A stretch of 64,000 nucleotides of DNA from Sciurus carolinensis (GCF_902686445.1 NC_062220.1:89156143-89220142), one strand, 5' to 3'; counted from the stretch's first letter, positions 31,361-43,032 are shown. Numbers and translations: made by a program. Notes: generated by a model from the sequence alone, not told the origin.

Positions 31361-31371
31361 TATTTTCTTTT

Positions 31372-32180
31372 AATGTTGAAGGAATCTACAGACAGGCAGC
31401 CCAGGATTAAAATGGAGCCCTCTGGTGCCAAGGACTCAGGTTTCTTCTATCTTTTTGCTCTGTCACAAGTGGCTTCTAATCTCAAGTTCATTTCATGGTT
31501 CAAAAGGGCTCCTGAAGTTCCAGTTATTACATCAACATTCCAACCAGCAGGAAAGAGCAAGAGTTGTGAAGAAAGGCACATCCATCTCTATAAGTCACAC
31601 GGACCGCCTCCACTTATGTTCAATTGGTTGGAACTTTGTCAAGAGTCTGGTAAATATAGATTTTTATTCTAGGGTGTCTTGTTCCCATCTAATGATTTAG
31701 AGGGTTCTCTTCTTGTGGAAGGGAGAAAGGAGAACTGGCATTGGGAAACAATGGACAGTTTATGCCACTGAAATGTCCTCAGCCATCTTATCACTAGCCA
31801 ACTTGATTCTCATCAAACATGCAACATCTGCTTGGACAATGTAGGGAAGGTTACCATGACAGTGACTTACAAATTAACCAGGTGCCTGGGACTGATGCTG
31901 ACAAACACTGCCTGAGAGACAACAGACACTTTCAGTTGCACCTTAGTGACACATTTCCATTTCTGGCATGGTCTCCACTACTGTAGGGATGAACTGGGTC
32001 ATTACCCTCTGCCTGGCAGAGTGGAGCCACAGAGTGCAAGGTACCATTTTTCTCATGGCAGCAATGTCTTATGTCCTGCAGACCCTGCTGACTGCAGCAT
32101 TCAAATCCTCAGAGAAATCAGGAAATTGAAGGGAGGGATTCTTACTACACCCATGAGGAAAGAAATAGAAGAGGCCAGTT
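31372..32180. other. Unique sequence, nothing recognised
   Basis: Two overlapping open frames of ~90-100 codons lack any recognisable domain. Confidence 0.35.
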
Positions 32181-32190
32181 TAAAATATTT

Positions 32191-32300
32191 GAGCCAGGAA
32201 TGGTGGCACACACCTTGTAATCCCCGTGACTCAGGAGGCTGAGGCAGGAGGATTGCAAGCTCCGGACGAGCCTCAGCAATTTAGTGTGAACTAAGCAAAA
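32191..32300 (+). mobile_element. B1-dID SINE, 3'-truncated
   Basis: 'gagccaggaatggtggcaca', 'actcaggaggctgaggcag' and 'gagcctcagcaatttagtg'. The dID half is absent. Confidence 0.8.
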
Positions 32301-32559
32301 ATTCTTCAAGAATTCACCCACACCACTTCCTATGACCATCATTGACCTGGTCAGTGCCACCCTAACTGAAAGGTAGTCTGGGAAATCAATTACTTAGCTC
32401 CCCAACTAGGTTGACAGCATCTTGATTTTGTGCATAGAATTTTTTTCATATTGTGTGTAGACCTCTATGCTTGTGGCTCAATGCACCATATTGCACTGGG
32501 TGCCTTTGGCAGAACATGTAAGATAACAGAAAAGACAAAGAGAAAAGTGTAGTTTTGAA

Positions 32560-32685
32560 TATGGGTTCTATAATTCACTGACTGTCTTCTAAAAGTAACT
32601 AACCTTGCTGAATGTAGGTAAGTAAAAGGGTTTGCAGGGCTACTGTGAGAATTAAATATGATAGTGTATTTATAGCTCCTGACCC
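32560..32685 (+). mobile_element. MIR-like relic
   Basis: 'gggttctataattcactgac' and 'gctactgtgagaattaaata' fit the MIR core and 3' part; diverged. Confidence 0.4.
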
Positions 32686-32794
32686 TGAAGAAAGAGCCCC
32701 AGAGAGTTACCACTCCATGTGGTGTGCTGTGTTCTGTCTAATGAGCAAGTGGTGGGTAGACAGAGTGGAAGATAACAGAGTCAGAAGGTCAAAA

Positions 32795-33035
32795 GCACAG
32801 GCCATAAGTCAGGCACTGGGTCCAGATCTCCTTTCTACTATGTACCAGCTGTGGGGCCTCGAAGAAATTACTAGGCCTCTCTAAGTTTCAATTGTTCCAT
32901 CTATTAGCTAAAGACAAGAACAGAACATAGCTCCTAGGGCGCATTCAGAAGAAAAGAGATCATGCACATAAATCACCAGGCACTGTGTCTGGCACAAAGT
33001 ACACACACAGTAACTGTCAGCTATTACTATTAATT
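32795..33035 (+). mobile_element. MIR SINE relic
   Basis: 'agctgtggggcctcgaagaa', 'ctaagtttcaattgttcc', 'aggcactgtgtctggcac' and 'gtaactgtcagctattac' follow MIR order. Confidence 0.6.
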
Positions 33036-33244
33036 GTATTTTTTTCTCTCTTGGCCCAGAACTAAACCCACTGAATCAAAAGAGCAAGCACATTGCTATT
33101 GAAGCTCTTTTTAAAGACAAAGTCATTTTCTAGCCCTTAAAATACATAAAAAATTATAACTGGAAGCAGCAGCATACCAAGAGTGGGGGCTGGGTTGAGA
33201 CCTACCCTGGATGAGGCTACAAGAAGGGTCATAAACTGTAGGGA

Positions 33245-33443
33245 TTTTTTTTCCCCAGTACCGGGGATTGAATCTAGGGCCTTCAGCAGGCTAGGTGATT
33301 ACACAAGTTCTCTACCATGGAGCTACACCCATAGCCTTTCTTAAAATTTTATCTTATTTTGAGGCAGAGTCACCCAGGCTGACCTTAAACATATCCCCCT
33401 GCCTCAGCCTACTGGGATTAGGCATGTGTCACCAAGCTTGACT
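33245..33443 (-). mobile_element. B1-dID SINE, antisense
   Basis: 'accggggattgaatctagg' then 'gcctcagcctactgggatta'. The dID half has an inserted stretch near 33292-33310. Confidence 0.8.
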
Positions 33444-33536
33444 CATTTGCTAAGGTTCTAAATGATTGTTGCAATTACTATTGAGTTTTAAGAATGGATA
33501 GGTAAGCTTCAGGTCAGTACATCTGTAGTCCTTATC

Positions 33537-33669
33537 GTTTTTAAAAAATATTTTTAGTTGTAGGTGGAAAAGACATCTTTATTTATATTGTATGTGGTGC
33601 TGAGAATCAAACGCAGTGCCTCATGCCATGCTAGGCAAGCACTCTACCACTGAGCCACAACCCCAGCCC
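33537..33669 (-). mobile_element. Long-tailed ID SINE, antisense, with target duplication
   Basis: 'ttttagttgtaggtgg', then 'actctaccactgagccacaa'. The flanks 'ctgtagtccttatc' (33523-33536) and 'ctgtagtccttacc' (33670-33683) differ at one base. Confidence 0.95.
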
Positions 33670-33904
33670 CTGTAGTCCTTACCTTTTAATAAATACCATG
33701 TTCTGTTGCAGAGCTTCCAGTTCTGTAGTTGGCCTCTGGCACCTGCAGACTCAGTTTGTAACATTTTGGGCTGGTTTCACTTTGTGCCTCTAACCTTGAG
33801 AGTCAACAGTATATCCAATCGACAAGAACTCAGTGAGTACAGAAATGAAGACATGGAACTTGAGTTAATTTAAGTCTAGGGCAATTTTATTTATATTTAA
33901 AGTT

Positions 33905-34128
33905 AAAACAAGACAGGTGTGGTGGTGCACATCTGTAACCCCAGCAACTCGGGAGGCTGAGGTAGGAGGACCCAAAGTTCAAGGCTAGCTTCAGAAACAG
34001 CAAAAGCCTCAACAACTGAGTGAAATTCTGTCTCAAAATAAAAAAAAACATAAAAGTACTGGGGATGTAGCTCAGAGGAAAAGTGCCCCTGGATTCAATC
34101 CCCAGTACAAAAACCAAAAAAAAAAAAA
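33905..34128 (+). mobile_element. B1-dID SINE
   Basis: 'gtgtggtggtgcacatctg', 'ctcgggaggctgaggtag', 'tctgtctcaaaataaaaaa' and dID 'actggggatgtagctcagag'. Confidence 0.9.
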
Positions 34129-34198
34129 ATTTTTTTTAACTAAAGATAAAATAGAACTAAAACATCTAACTGTAAACTGTGAGGTATGACACAGTTGT

Positions 34199-34832
34199 AT
34201 TAGTCAGCTTTTCAATGCTGTGACAAAATACCTGAGAGAACCAACTTAAAAGGAAGAAAGATTTATTTGGACTCATGGTTTAAGTCAATGATTTCTTGGC
34301 CCCACTGCTTTGGGCCTGTGACAGTATAGTGCATTGTGGTGGTAGAAAGGCATGGAGGAGGAAGCTAGTTCATCTCATGGTGGCCAAGAAACAGAGAGAG
34401 GGGAAGGGGCCAGGTTCCAGTATCCCTTTCAAGGGCACACTCTCAGTGACCTAACTTTCTCCCACTTGACTTCACATCGTAAAGATCCCACCCACCTCTC
34501 AATAGCACCATAGGTTGATGACCAAGCCTTTAACACAAGAGCCTTTGGGAGATATTTAAGATCCAAACCCTAAGCTGGGTGCCATAGCACACACACCTGT
34601 AATCCCAGCAACTCAGGAGACTGAGGCAGGAGAATCACACATTCAAGACCAGCCTTGGCATACAGAGAGACTCTAAGCAACTTAGCAAGATCCTGTCTCA
34701 AAATAAAAAATGAAAAGGACTGGGGGTACAACTCAATGGTAAAGTGCCTCTGGGTTCAATCCCCAGTACCAAAATAAATAAATAAGTAAATAAATAAATT
34801 TTAAAAATAACAGATCTAAACCATAACAACAT
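34199..34832 (-). mobile_element. MaLR-type LTR, antisense, interrupted by a B1-dID
   Basis: 'gtgacaaaatacctgagag', 'ctcatggtggccaagaaac', 'cctctcaatagcaccatag' and 'gagcctttgggagatattt' run in reverse MaLR order. The LTR end 'atctaaaccataac' resumes after the SINE. Confidence 0.75.
34574..34811 (+). mobile_element. B1-dID SINE inside the MaLR LTR
   Basis: 'acacacctgtaatcccagc' to 'gggttcaatccccagtacc'. The flanks 'agatccaaaccctaa' (34559-34573) and 'agatctaaaccataa' (34812-34826) match at 13 of 15. Confidence 0.95.
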
Positions 34833-34884
34833 AGTCCCCGCTTATCCACAGGAGGTGTGTTCCAAGCCCCCTCCGTGGAAGCAG

Positions 34885-35237
34885 CAGCAGATGCAAGCTC
34901 CATTCTTCCTGAACGGGTTCTTGATTGCTGCTGTGATTGCCAGAGGACAACAGACTCCTGCTTCTTCAGTCTTCCAAAGTGGACTCTGCCCAGGGACTTT
35001 CCGGAGAGTTCCCAGGTCTTCAGTCCTAGACTAGGAGCTATCATTGATCCCTCTATTCTGAGGTTTCAGCATCCTAGACTTAACCAACTACTGATTCCTC
35101 CAGATCTCCAGCTGATGGCCCCTGTGGGACCACCCAGCTTCTGGTTGTGTAAGCCGATCCAATACATTTCCTTTTTATAATCCTACCTATACATAAATCC
35201 TGTTGGTTCTGTTTCTCCAGAGAACCTGACTAATACA
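34885..35237 (+). mobile_element. MLT1-type LTR fragment, sense
   Basis: The end 'ctgtttctccagagaacctg' followed by 'actaataca' and the preceding 'ccaatacatttccttt' are MLT1-type 3' LTR landmarks. The 5' edge is uncertain. Confidence 0.55.
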
Positions 35238-35616
35238 ACTCCCAAGGTAACTAAGTGTAACTAGCACTGAGTGTTGGTGTTTCTCAAACTGTGATCCATG
35301 ACCAAGTTTTTGAAAATTTTGATCTGTTGCATTGATGCTACTATGCAGCTTAGACCACTTGGGGCTCATTGTATGGTTTATATCATCTAATGTTCTTTAC
35401 CTTGTTTAACAAGACATGCCCAGTGATCACACACTTAGATATAGCAGCCATATCAAGTTGCTATAAAGAGTTTTAAACATTTACTCTCAATCTCTGTTCT
35501 TGTCATAGCCTAGAGACAGTTTTCTATCCAGCTTTGGGTTGCTCCCTACCAGATCATATAGAATCCCTAGCAAAGACTTTTGGCCAGAAAAAAAAAAAAT
35601 CCTTGGATAATTAATA

Positions 35617-36444
35617 TGTTATGGTTTGGATCTTAAATGTCCCCTTTTATGGTTTGGATGTAAGGTGTTCCCCAAAAGCTTACATGTGAGACAATGTAAG
35701 AAGGTTCAGAGGAGCAATGATGGGGTTTTGAGAGTCTCAACCTAATCAGTGAAATAATCCCTGATGGGATTAAGTGAGTGGTAACTGGAGGCAGGTAGGG
35801 TGTGGCTGGAGGAGGTGGTTAGTGGGGCCTGGCTTTGGGATATAAATAAATATAGTATCTCTCTGCTTCCTATCATCACCGCGATGAAAGCTGTTTCCCT
35901 CCACCACCCTCACCCGCCATGATGTTCCTCACCTTGAGCCCCGAGGAATGCAGCTGGCCTTCTATGGGCTAAGACCTCTGAAACCGTGAGTTCTCTCCTT
36001 TACAGTAGTGCTGGTCGGGTCATTTAGTCACAGCAGTGAAATAGCTGACTAAAACATCCCCCAAAAGCTAATGTATTGAAGGCTTGGTCCCCAGTGATGG
36101 TGCTAAACAGAAGGTGGTGGAAGTTTCAAGAGGTGGGGCCTAGAGGAAAGAAGTTAAATCATTGAGGTGTGCCCTTGCAGGGGATGTGGGGGCCTTTAAC
36201 CGTTCTCTTCCCTCCCCACCCACCACTTGCCTCCATGCTGCCATCAGGTGAACAGTTTTGCTCTATCATGCGCTCCCTCTCATGCCATTCTCTCTCCACC
36301 ATGTTGCCTCAGGGTCAAAAGCAACAGGGCCTGCCCACCATGGACTGAAACCTCTGAAACCTTGAGCCATAAGAAACCTCTTCCCTCCTTATAAGCCGAT
36401 CATCTCAGGTATTTTGTCACAGTGATGGAAAACTGAATAACACA
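35617..36444 (+). mobile_element. MaLR-type LTR split by a second LTR
   Basis: It begins 'tgttatggtttggatctta', stops after 23 bp at 35644, resumes at 36062 ('caaaagctaatgtattgaag') and ends near 'ctgaataacaca'. The flanks 'taata' and 'ttata' are a possible 5-bp duplication with one mismatch. Confidence 0.75.
35645..36056 (+). mobile_element. MaLR-type LTR nested inside another LTR
   Basis: A 412-bp LTR ('atggtttggatgtaaggtg' to 'gctgactaaaaca') flanked by the exact 5-bp duplication 'tcccc' at 35640-35644 and 36057-36061, within the outer LTR. The first base is T where LTRs normally start TG. Confidence 0.85.
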
Positions 36445-36496
36445 TTATATAAGCACATTTTATCCTCTGAGTTGCTTTGTCTTAGAGCATATTCTG

Positions 36497-36705
36497 TGGG
36501 GTTAAGAGCATGGATCTGACTCAGAGTCAGTGCCCGCTGTGTGATCTTGGACAAGTGCCTACATCTCTTTACATGTGCGTTTCCTCATTCTTAGAATGAG
36601 GAATTTTAGTGTTTAGCTCAGAGAGGGTTGTAAGGAGGTACATGTGTGGGATGCTGTCACATGGTAAGCCCTCATGCATATTAGTTATTATCAGTGTTAT
36701 TGCTC
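36497..36705 (+). mobile_element. MIR SINE relic
   Basis: 'taagagcatggatctgactc', 'ctgtgtgatcttggacaagt' and 'tttcctcattcttagaatga' match MIR well. Confidence 0.7.
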
Positions 36706-36720
36706 CCCACCTCCCTTTCA

Positions 36721-36835
36721 GTTGTGGTGTGTGGGGTCAGGGCTATGGGGATACAGGTTATCATGTCATAGCTACCATAACGCAGCTCAGGACAGAGAGC
36801 ACCAGGCCAGGAGGCAGAACTGTGGGCTCTGACCC
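36721..36835 (+). repeat. Left arm of imperfect inverted repeat
   Basis: The core 36743-36787 pairs with the reverse complement of 37107-37151 at 38 of 45 positions. All seven differences are transitions. A further match 'ctgtgggctc' (36820-36829 versus 37069-37078 reversed) extends the arm. Confidence 0.8.
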
Positions 36836-37059
36836 TGTTTTCTGGTGACCTGGGTTAGGTCGCTGTGCTACAGATGCATCCTGCACCAGTCTTACACGGG
36901 TCTGCTGGAGCAGTGGTCCTTGCCCTCAGGAGTCTCGCCCTGTGGAGGTGAGCAGACAGAGACGCTGACAGCATACAGAAGGTATTCACAGAGTCACAGC
37001 AGTGCACAGAGGGACCTCACTTGCTCTTGTGGGAGTTGGTGTGCCTCTATCTTAGGGTT

Positions 37060-37170
37060 CTGAGTTGGAGCCCACAGAATGAGCCACTCTACTCACGGCC
37101 TGGACAAGTTGCATTATGGTAGCCATGACATGACAACCTACATCCCCATAATCCGGGGGCAACCACTGCT
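37060..37170 (-). repeat. Right arm of imperfect inverted repeat
   Basis: Partner of 36721-36835 with a ~225-bp spacer. The source repeat family was not recognised. Confidence 0.8.
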
Positions 37171-37714
37171 GTGCTGTGCTTAGCCACTGCCTCTTCCTCT
37201 CAGGAACATCCCCTGGCAGGAAATGGCCTTCTTGGCTCCCCTGCCCACTGCTGGCCAGCAAGGAGGAGCTTCCTCACTGGGGTTTCACTTAGCAGGCCCA
37301 TTCGACCTTCCCACTACTTCACCTTTTCAATTATAAAATATATATTTTGGGCACCATCTATTGGATCCTCTGATTTATTTCTCAGCAAGTTTTAGAACTT
37401 GGTCAGGACAGAGGTGGACCATTTCTGGGCTCCCTGAGGGACCTGGAAAGTTAGACATTCTATATTCCAGATAGACCATGAGCTCCTCACTGCAGGACCC
37501 ACGACGATGTGGACATTTTGTCACTTTTCCTCTGATGACACACAAATCGTGTTTTACTGACACTGGTTGAATGAATGAACAATTTCTTCTGCAGTGGTGG
37601 TAGGAAGGAGTAGGGTCAGAAGGGACCAAGAAATGCTACGGCATTTTATCCAGGCTTGGAAAGATGAGGGAGAATGTCACTGTCAGGCAAATGGCCAGAG
37701 TGGGCATTTCTGTG

Positions 37715-37875
37715 GCCATCAGTAAGTCCCCATCTTTCTGAGACCCCACTTTCTCCTCTGTAGAATGAGAACACTTCCCTTGTCTCCCTCACAGGGTCCT
37801 TGGGAGTGTTATCCAGTGTACCTGAAGCAAAAAGATTTAGAAAACTATCCTGTCATACAAATTATTATATAATAT
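37715..37875 (+). mobile_element. MIR-like relic
   Basis: 'actttctcctctgtagaatg' and 'tccctcacagggtccttggg' fit the MIR core region. Confidence 0.45.
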
Positions 37876-39285
37876 TCAGTCCCTGGCACACATGTCAACT
37901 GTCAGCAGAGGTGAGAAAGAAATTTTATTTAATTGATGAATTCTTTTACTCTTGTCTATAAAAACTGGACTCTCCCAGAAATGGTTTTCATTAATGTCCA
38001 ATGCCCACCACTTATACCCAATGCTGCTTCCTGAGACACGGATAAGGCAGAATCCTGCTCGCCTTTGTGGATGTGATGTGTTAAAAATGATGTTTTCAGA
38101 AAGAACAATAGGAAAACAAACTGTCAGTTTGACATTCCTCGTTAGGATTTTTTTCAGGCTGCTGGTGTCTACATGCAAATAATGTCTTTACAAAAGCAAA
38201 TGGGTTCCAGTGACTTATAAATTTCTTTTTTCTCTCCAATATGCATAGAGAGGAGGCCAGTAGAAAATGTAATGGCAATCAGATTTCACTTGTAATGAAA
38301 CAATGAAGCATTTTTAACTGTGCAGGGGTGTTTAAATAATCATGAAAGAAGCAGCTGACTCTTTTTTCTCTTGGTCCAATTAGGTGCTGTTTTCTCTGCA
38401 GAGAATAGTCAAAGGCAATCATACCTTGATCCCCCTGTGTCAAAAAGTCTGTCTGAAAGATGATGTCTCATCATCCGTGAGGGCACAGCACATTTATTTT
38501 TCTGTCTGGATGTGACACCACTTCAGAGAAAGGCTGGTAGTTTTGAGCAGCAATCTCATTTCATCCCTGCATGTAGGCGAGGGCTTCTTCTCCCTGGAAG
38601 AGAATTGTGCCCAGAGAGGTAAGTTCCCCATACAGGCAGATGCTGTCAACAGAGTCTCAGTGAGAAGCCAGAGAGAGAGCGGAGCATTAGGGGGAAGAGG
38701 CTGAACTGCCACCTATCAGTGGCTCTGGGAGGAGAGAAGCTGGGTGTATCATCCGCTTTCAGAGTTCAATGCTTTCAACACAGTAACAACCCATCTGCAG
38801 AAACCAGTTGAAGGACAGGCTGCAAATTTCGGTCCAGCAATATGGTTGCGCTTTCACTGCTGGCAAAGTTTCTGGCAGCCTGGGAAGGAAGCGGGGAGAG
38901 AAGGAGGATGGCTTTGAAACAGAACCATGGCTCTGCCTTTGGAAAGCCACAGGACGGGCCATGTCTTAGGAGGAATCCAGTTATTGATTAGGGCCAGCGT
39001 GGTTTTCTTTACCAGGATGTAAGATGTCCCAGTGTCATTGGTGAACGGGGCTCACAGGGAACTTCTTACACATCCAGCACAGTGTGAGGTATTATGGGGG
39101 ATTTGGAAGAATCCTAATCATCATCCCTGACATCTGTAGAATGGTGCATGGCTTACAAAGCGTCTTTCACTTACGGTGTTGTGTATTTTTGCCTCCCAAT
39201 AGGAGTTAAGAAGGATGTGGAAATGACTTCCCCCTAAAAAGAGTTGAAAGAATAAGATCTCATAAAAATAATTGCTCCAACATAT
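37876..39285. other. Repeat-free stretch of ~1.4 kb
   Basis: No SINE, LINE or LTR is recognisable, in contrast to both sides. Octamer ATGCAAAT occurs near 38174. No coding exon is evident. It is a candidate for conserved non-coding sequence only by absence of insertions. Confidence 0.4.
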
Positions 39286-39286
39286 T

Positions 39287-39485
39287 GAGCACTTACCAGA
39301 CTTTCTGACTTATCACTTTAATTCTCATAATCATCTTAGAAGGAAGATAATTGGAGTTTCCAATTTGCAGATGAGAAAACTGAAGGTTCAGAGAGGCTAA
39401 GTAAGTTGCATAGATCATACCAGGAGGATATGATGGGGCCCAAACTCCAAACCAGCAGAGGCAGCACCTTGCCATCTTCTGAATC
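39287..39485 (-). mobile_element. MIR SINE relic, antisense
   Basis: 'ttgagcacttaccagac', 'gcagatgagaaaactgaagg' and 'gagaggctaagtaagttgc' match reverse MIR closely. Confidence 0.75.
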
Positions 39486-39576
39486 ACCATGCTATCTGCC
39501 TATGTCTTCTCTGTTTTGACACTTAGTCCTCTTCATTCATCAGGGAAAGACATTCAACAAGTATTAAGAGCCTAGG

Positions 39577-39775
39577 TGGCCATGTGTGGTGGCATACATC
39601 TGTAATCCCAGCTACTCAGGAATCTGAGGCAATAGGGTCACAAGTTCAAGGCCAGCCTCAGCAACTTACCAAGTCCCTTTTCTCAAAATAAAAAAATGAT
39701 AGAGACTGTGATATAGTTCAGTGGTAGAGCACTCACTTAACATGATTGAGGCCCTGAGTTCAATCCCCAGGACCA
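39577..39775 (+). mobile_element. B1-dID SINE inside L2
   Basis: 'gtgtggtggcatacatctg', 'caaggccagcctcagcaac' and dID 'gtagagcactcacttaacat' ending 'gttcaatccccaggacc'. Confidence 0.9.
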
Positions 39776-40069
39776 ATGGCGGGGGTAGGAAGCCTACTAT
39801 GTACCAGGACTAGTTGTGGACCCTGGGGATGCATTTGTTCATCCGATGAATATTTCACTATTTTCTGGGTGTTCACTATATGCCTGGTACTGTTCTGTGC
39901 TTGGGACAGTCAGGGACTCCTTCCTGGAGTTTACATTCCACTGGGGAAAGTGGACAATAAACAAGATACACTTAAGGAAATAATGGAGTATGTTAGAAAG
40001 TAAAGAACACTTAGGCCACACGAAGGAGACTAGGGTGCTGGAGGCAGGGTAGGGAGAAAGGATGCACTT

Positions 40070-40167
40070 TTTAAAATTTTTTTCTTTTTTCTCTAGTACT
40101 GGGGATCAGACTCAGAACCTCACACACACTAGGCAAGAGCTCCACCACTGAGCTGCACCCCCAGCCA
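40070..40167 (-). mobile_element. ID SINE, antisense, inside L2
   Basis: 'actggggatcagactcagaa' then 'gctccaccactgagctgc'. A short worn duplication ('cacttttt' and 'cactatta') flanks it. Confidence 0.85.
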
Positions 40168-40630
40168 CTATTAAATGAGGTGGTCAGGAGATGACTCATG
40201 GAGAAGCTGGCATTTAAACAATAGGGAAGAGCCTTACATCGGGAACAGGCAGTGCCCGATGTTCAGAGAACAGCAGGACAGCAGCATATTCATGTTGGTG
40301 AGTGCAACGGACAGCGAGATAAGATGTGGGCACAGTGTGATGGGAAGCCAGGTCCTGGTGGACCTCCTAGGCCATTGTGAAGACTTTGACTTTGACTCTG
40401 AGTGAGATAGGGAACCCGGCTGGGCTCTGAGTAGAGGAATGCCCTGTTCTTACATCTGTGTTTAAAGAATCACTCTGGTTGCTGTTTTGAAGATAGACTT
40501 TAAAGGGGCAAGAATGGAGGCAGGGAGGCCAGTTTAGAGGCCACTGTAGTGATCCAGATAACAGAGGACACTGGCTCCAGTCAGGAGGTAGTAGAGGAGA
40601 TGATGGGAGTGGTTAGGTTCTGCACATTTT

Positions 40631-40838
40631 GGTGGGATTTTGGGGTGGGGAATACTGGGGTTTGAACTCAGGGGCACTCAACCACTAAGTCACATCCCAG
40701 TCCCATTTTCTATTTTATTTAGAAACAGGGTATCACTGTTTCACGCCTTGCTTTTGCTGGGGCTGACTTTGAACTCATGATCCCCCTGCCTCAGCCTCTG
40801 GAGCAATTGGGATTATAGGTGTGTGCCACCGTGCCCAG
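40631..40838 (-). mobile_element. B1-dID SINE, antisense, inside L2, with exact 17-bp target duplication
   Basis: 'tactggggtttgaactcagg' to 'ggtgtgtgccaccgtgccca'. It is flanked by 'taggttctgcacatttt' at 40614-40630 and 40839-40855, identical. Confidence 0.95.
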
Positions 40839-40870
40839 TAGGTTCTGCACATTTTTTTGAATTTGGAGTC

Positions 40871-42280
40871 CCACCATAGATCTATCCAGTCATTATTCCT
40901 GTGGTAAAGAAAGCTGCTTTCATCATAGAGAAACAGAACACAGGAACTCATGCATGGTGATTTAAAATACTGAAAAATAGTGTTAGCTAGAACTGCACTT
41001 GGAAAGGCACAACTGAAAGCATGGTAGTTGTAAAACAACGTATTTCTTATTTTTATTCTTTATCTCATTAAATTCAATGTACTCATGCAAATAAAGCAAG
41101 TCTCACTAGCAAAGCCACATTGCCCCTGACTTAGCCCTCGTGACTATGCAATGAGTATAGTCCATAGACAGAGTAACAGTATTATAGGAACCATTGCTTC
41201 TTTGTTTTCCAAACTGAACTCTGTTTTAATCCATTGGGAATTGTGAATAAATGGAGAAAAGGAAGCAACATAATGCATGCATTATTTAACTATTCCTGAC
41301 CCCTGTGACCATGGACATCTTGTGATCATGAGAAGCCAAAGGAGGTTGGCTCTTTTCTCAAAGACTTCATGTCTAAGATACTAATTTGGAAAACAAAAGT
41401 GACCAGATGAATTGGATTAACACCCCTGTCTCCCTGTCTCATGAGAAGAAGATGAATTGTCCATCATGAGGAAGGCCATCATCTTGGGTTTGGTGACTTT
41501 AATCCTCTGTATATAGCACAGAAAGTGTTTTGCTGTTAAAGTCACTGGATCATCATGTGATCTGTTATCATGAATGAGTGTGGGCAGGAGATGAGCATCG
41601 TTGACAGAATTTACTGCCAGACTCCTCTGTGCGGCACTCTGCTATTTGTCTTATTTGCCTTTGTGTACACAGTTTACAGTCCTTTAATTCGCCCTGATGA
41701 TGTTCTTCACTAAGGTGGCACTCCCGTTAATGTTCACAGGTGAATGAAGATCCGGCTTCCTGCCGGCTTAATGGTCTCATATCCAGGGACCATTCTCCCC
41801 GATGGAACACACTCTTAGAAGTGGACTTTGATACTGGATTATGGTCTCCGTATCAGGAGCTTGCTTCCATCTCTGTCCTCCAGCTTGCCTGGTCACACAT
41901 TGCACAGCCAACATCAGACTCCAGTTGAGAAAGCATGGGATAGCAGTTTCTTATGGGAAAAGTGCTATGGATAAATGTCTAAGCATAGTTCTTTCAAAAT
42001 AAATTTAAATAGTGGAGACATTTTGATTCATCAGGATTACTGTTTCTGGAAATTCTAGCCATTCAAAGGCAAGAAAAATGAAATAAGTAAGAAACATAAA
42101 TATTTGTAAGAATTGTTGTAAATAATAAAAGTTCAATAAGGAGCCACTGCTAGAAGACATATTATATCACCCCTGGATGAACAGAACCTCAGAAATCAAT
42201 CTGCTCACTTAAAGCAAAAGGGATACTTATTGTTACAGTGAACTTTGTGAACACCCAAAAGTTCAATCAGAGAAAGGGGA
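40871..42280. other. Repeat-poor unique sequence
   Basis: About 1.4 kb with no recognisable repeat or exon. Confidence 0.4.
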
Positions 42281-42283
42281 GAG

Positions 42284-42475
42284 AAGCCAGACCTGGTATG
42301 CACACCTGTAATCCCAGCAACTTGGGAGACTGAGGCAGGAGGATCACAAGTTCCAGGCCAGCCTAAGCAAGCTAACAAAAACCCAGTCTCAAATAAAAAA
42401 TAGAGATCTGGGGTTGTAGCTCAGTGGAAGAACACTTGCCTAGCATGTACAAGCTTCTTCAACACTGTAAATAAA
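42284..42475 (+). mobile_element. B1-dID/ID composite SINE
   Basis: 'cacacctgtaatcccagcaa', then 'tctggggttgtagctcagtg', 'gcctagcatgtacaagc'. The right half keeps ID bases normally lost in dID. Confidence 0.85.
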
Positions 42476-43032
42476 GTTGAGGGGAAGGGAATTTGGGGGA
42501 AACTTCACATCCAAAAATAAAAATGGAGGCCTGAAAACTAAGACTTTCTTATTTTGGAATCATCTTAAAAGGAAGTGGGACATTACAGACCAAGGACCAC
42601 TGCTATTAAGAACCTTGGGCATGTCAAATTTCTCACACACACATTAGTCATAACGTTTTAATAAGAAAAGAGCCTATGTGTTTGTTTTTGAGAGTAATGA
42701 TAGAATGATAATCAGGAGGTCATTGTCCTCAAAGGTCTGAGAAACACTGAGGGATATAGTAGATGGTACAGTGACTGAGGTTGTGCTAGGCTAAGCTAGA
42801 TGTGGGAAATGGTACTGTGTGGAAAACCAGTTTGAGGTAGCAGACAGGTCCAGCACATGAGCCTGCTGGGGGTGGAAGGGATGATAGCCTGGCTCATCTC
42901 AAAGAAGATTAGGGTAATTTTTCTTTTGGTTTCAAAATCTCTCCCCAACAGCGTTCAGTTCATGGATTTTCATAAGTATGTCTGAATCTAAGAAGATTGC
43001 TTCCTCACAAGGCACGCATGGCGCACACACAC

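Larger units (their letters stand above)
39532..40870 (-). mobile_element. L2 LINE 3' region, antisense, split by three SINEs
   Basis: 'cattcaacaagtattaagag', 'gcctactatgtaccaggac', 'ctggagtttacattccactg', 'gaagactttgactttgactc' and 'gaatcactctggttgctg' are successive antisense landmarks of mammalian L2. Interrupting SINEs lie at 39577-39775, 40070-40167 and 40631-40838. L2 predates placental radiation, so this is one of the oldest layers here. Confidence 0.8.

Noticed and set aside
31373..31700. Overlapping 91-99 codon frames
   Set aside because: No domain or conserved motif; overlapping frames with no splice signals suggest chance.
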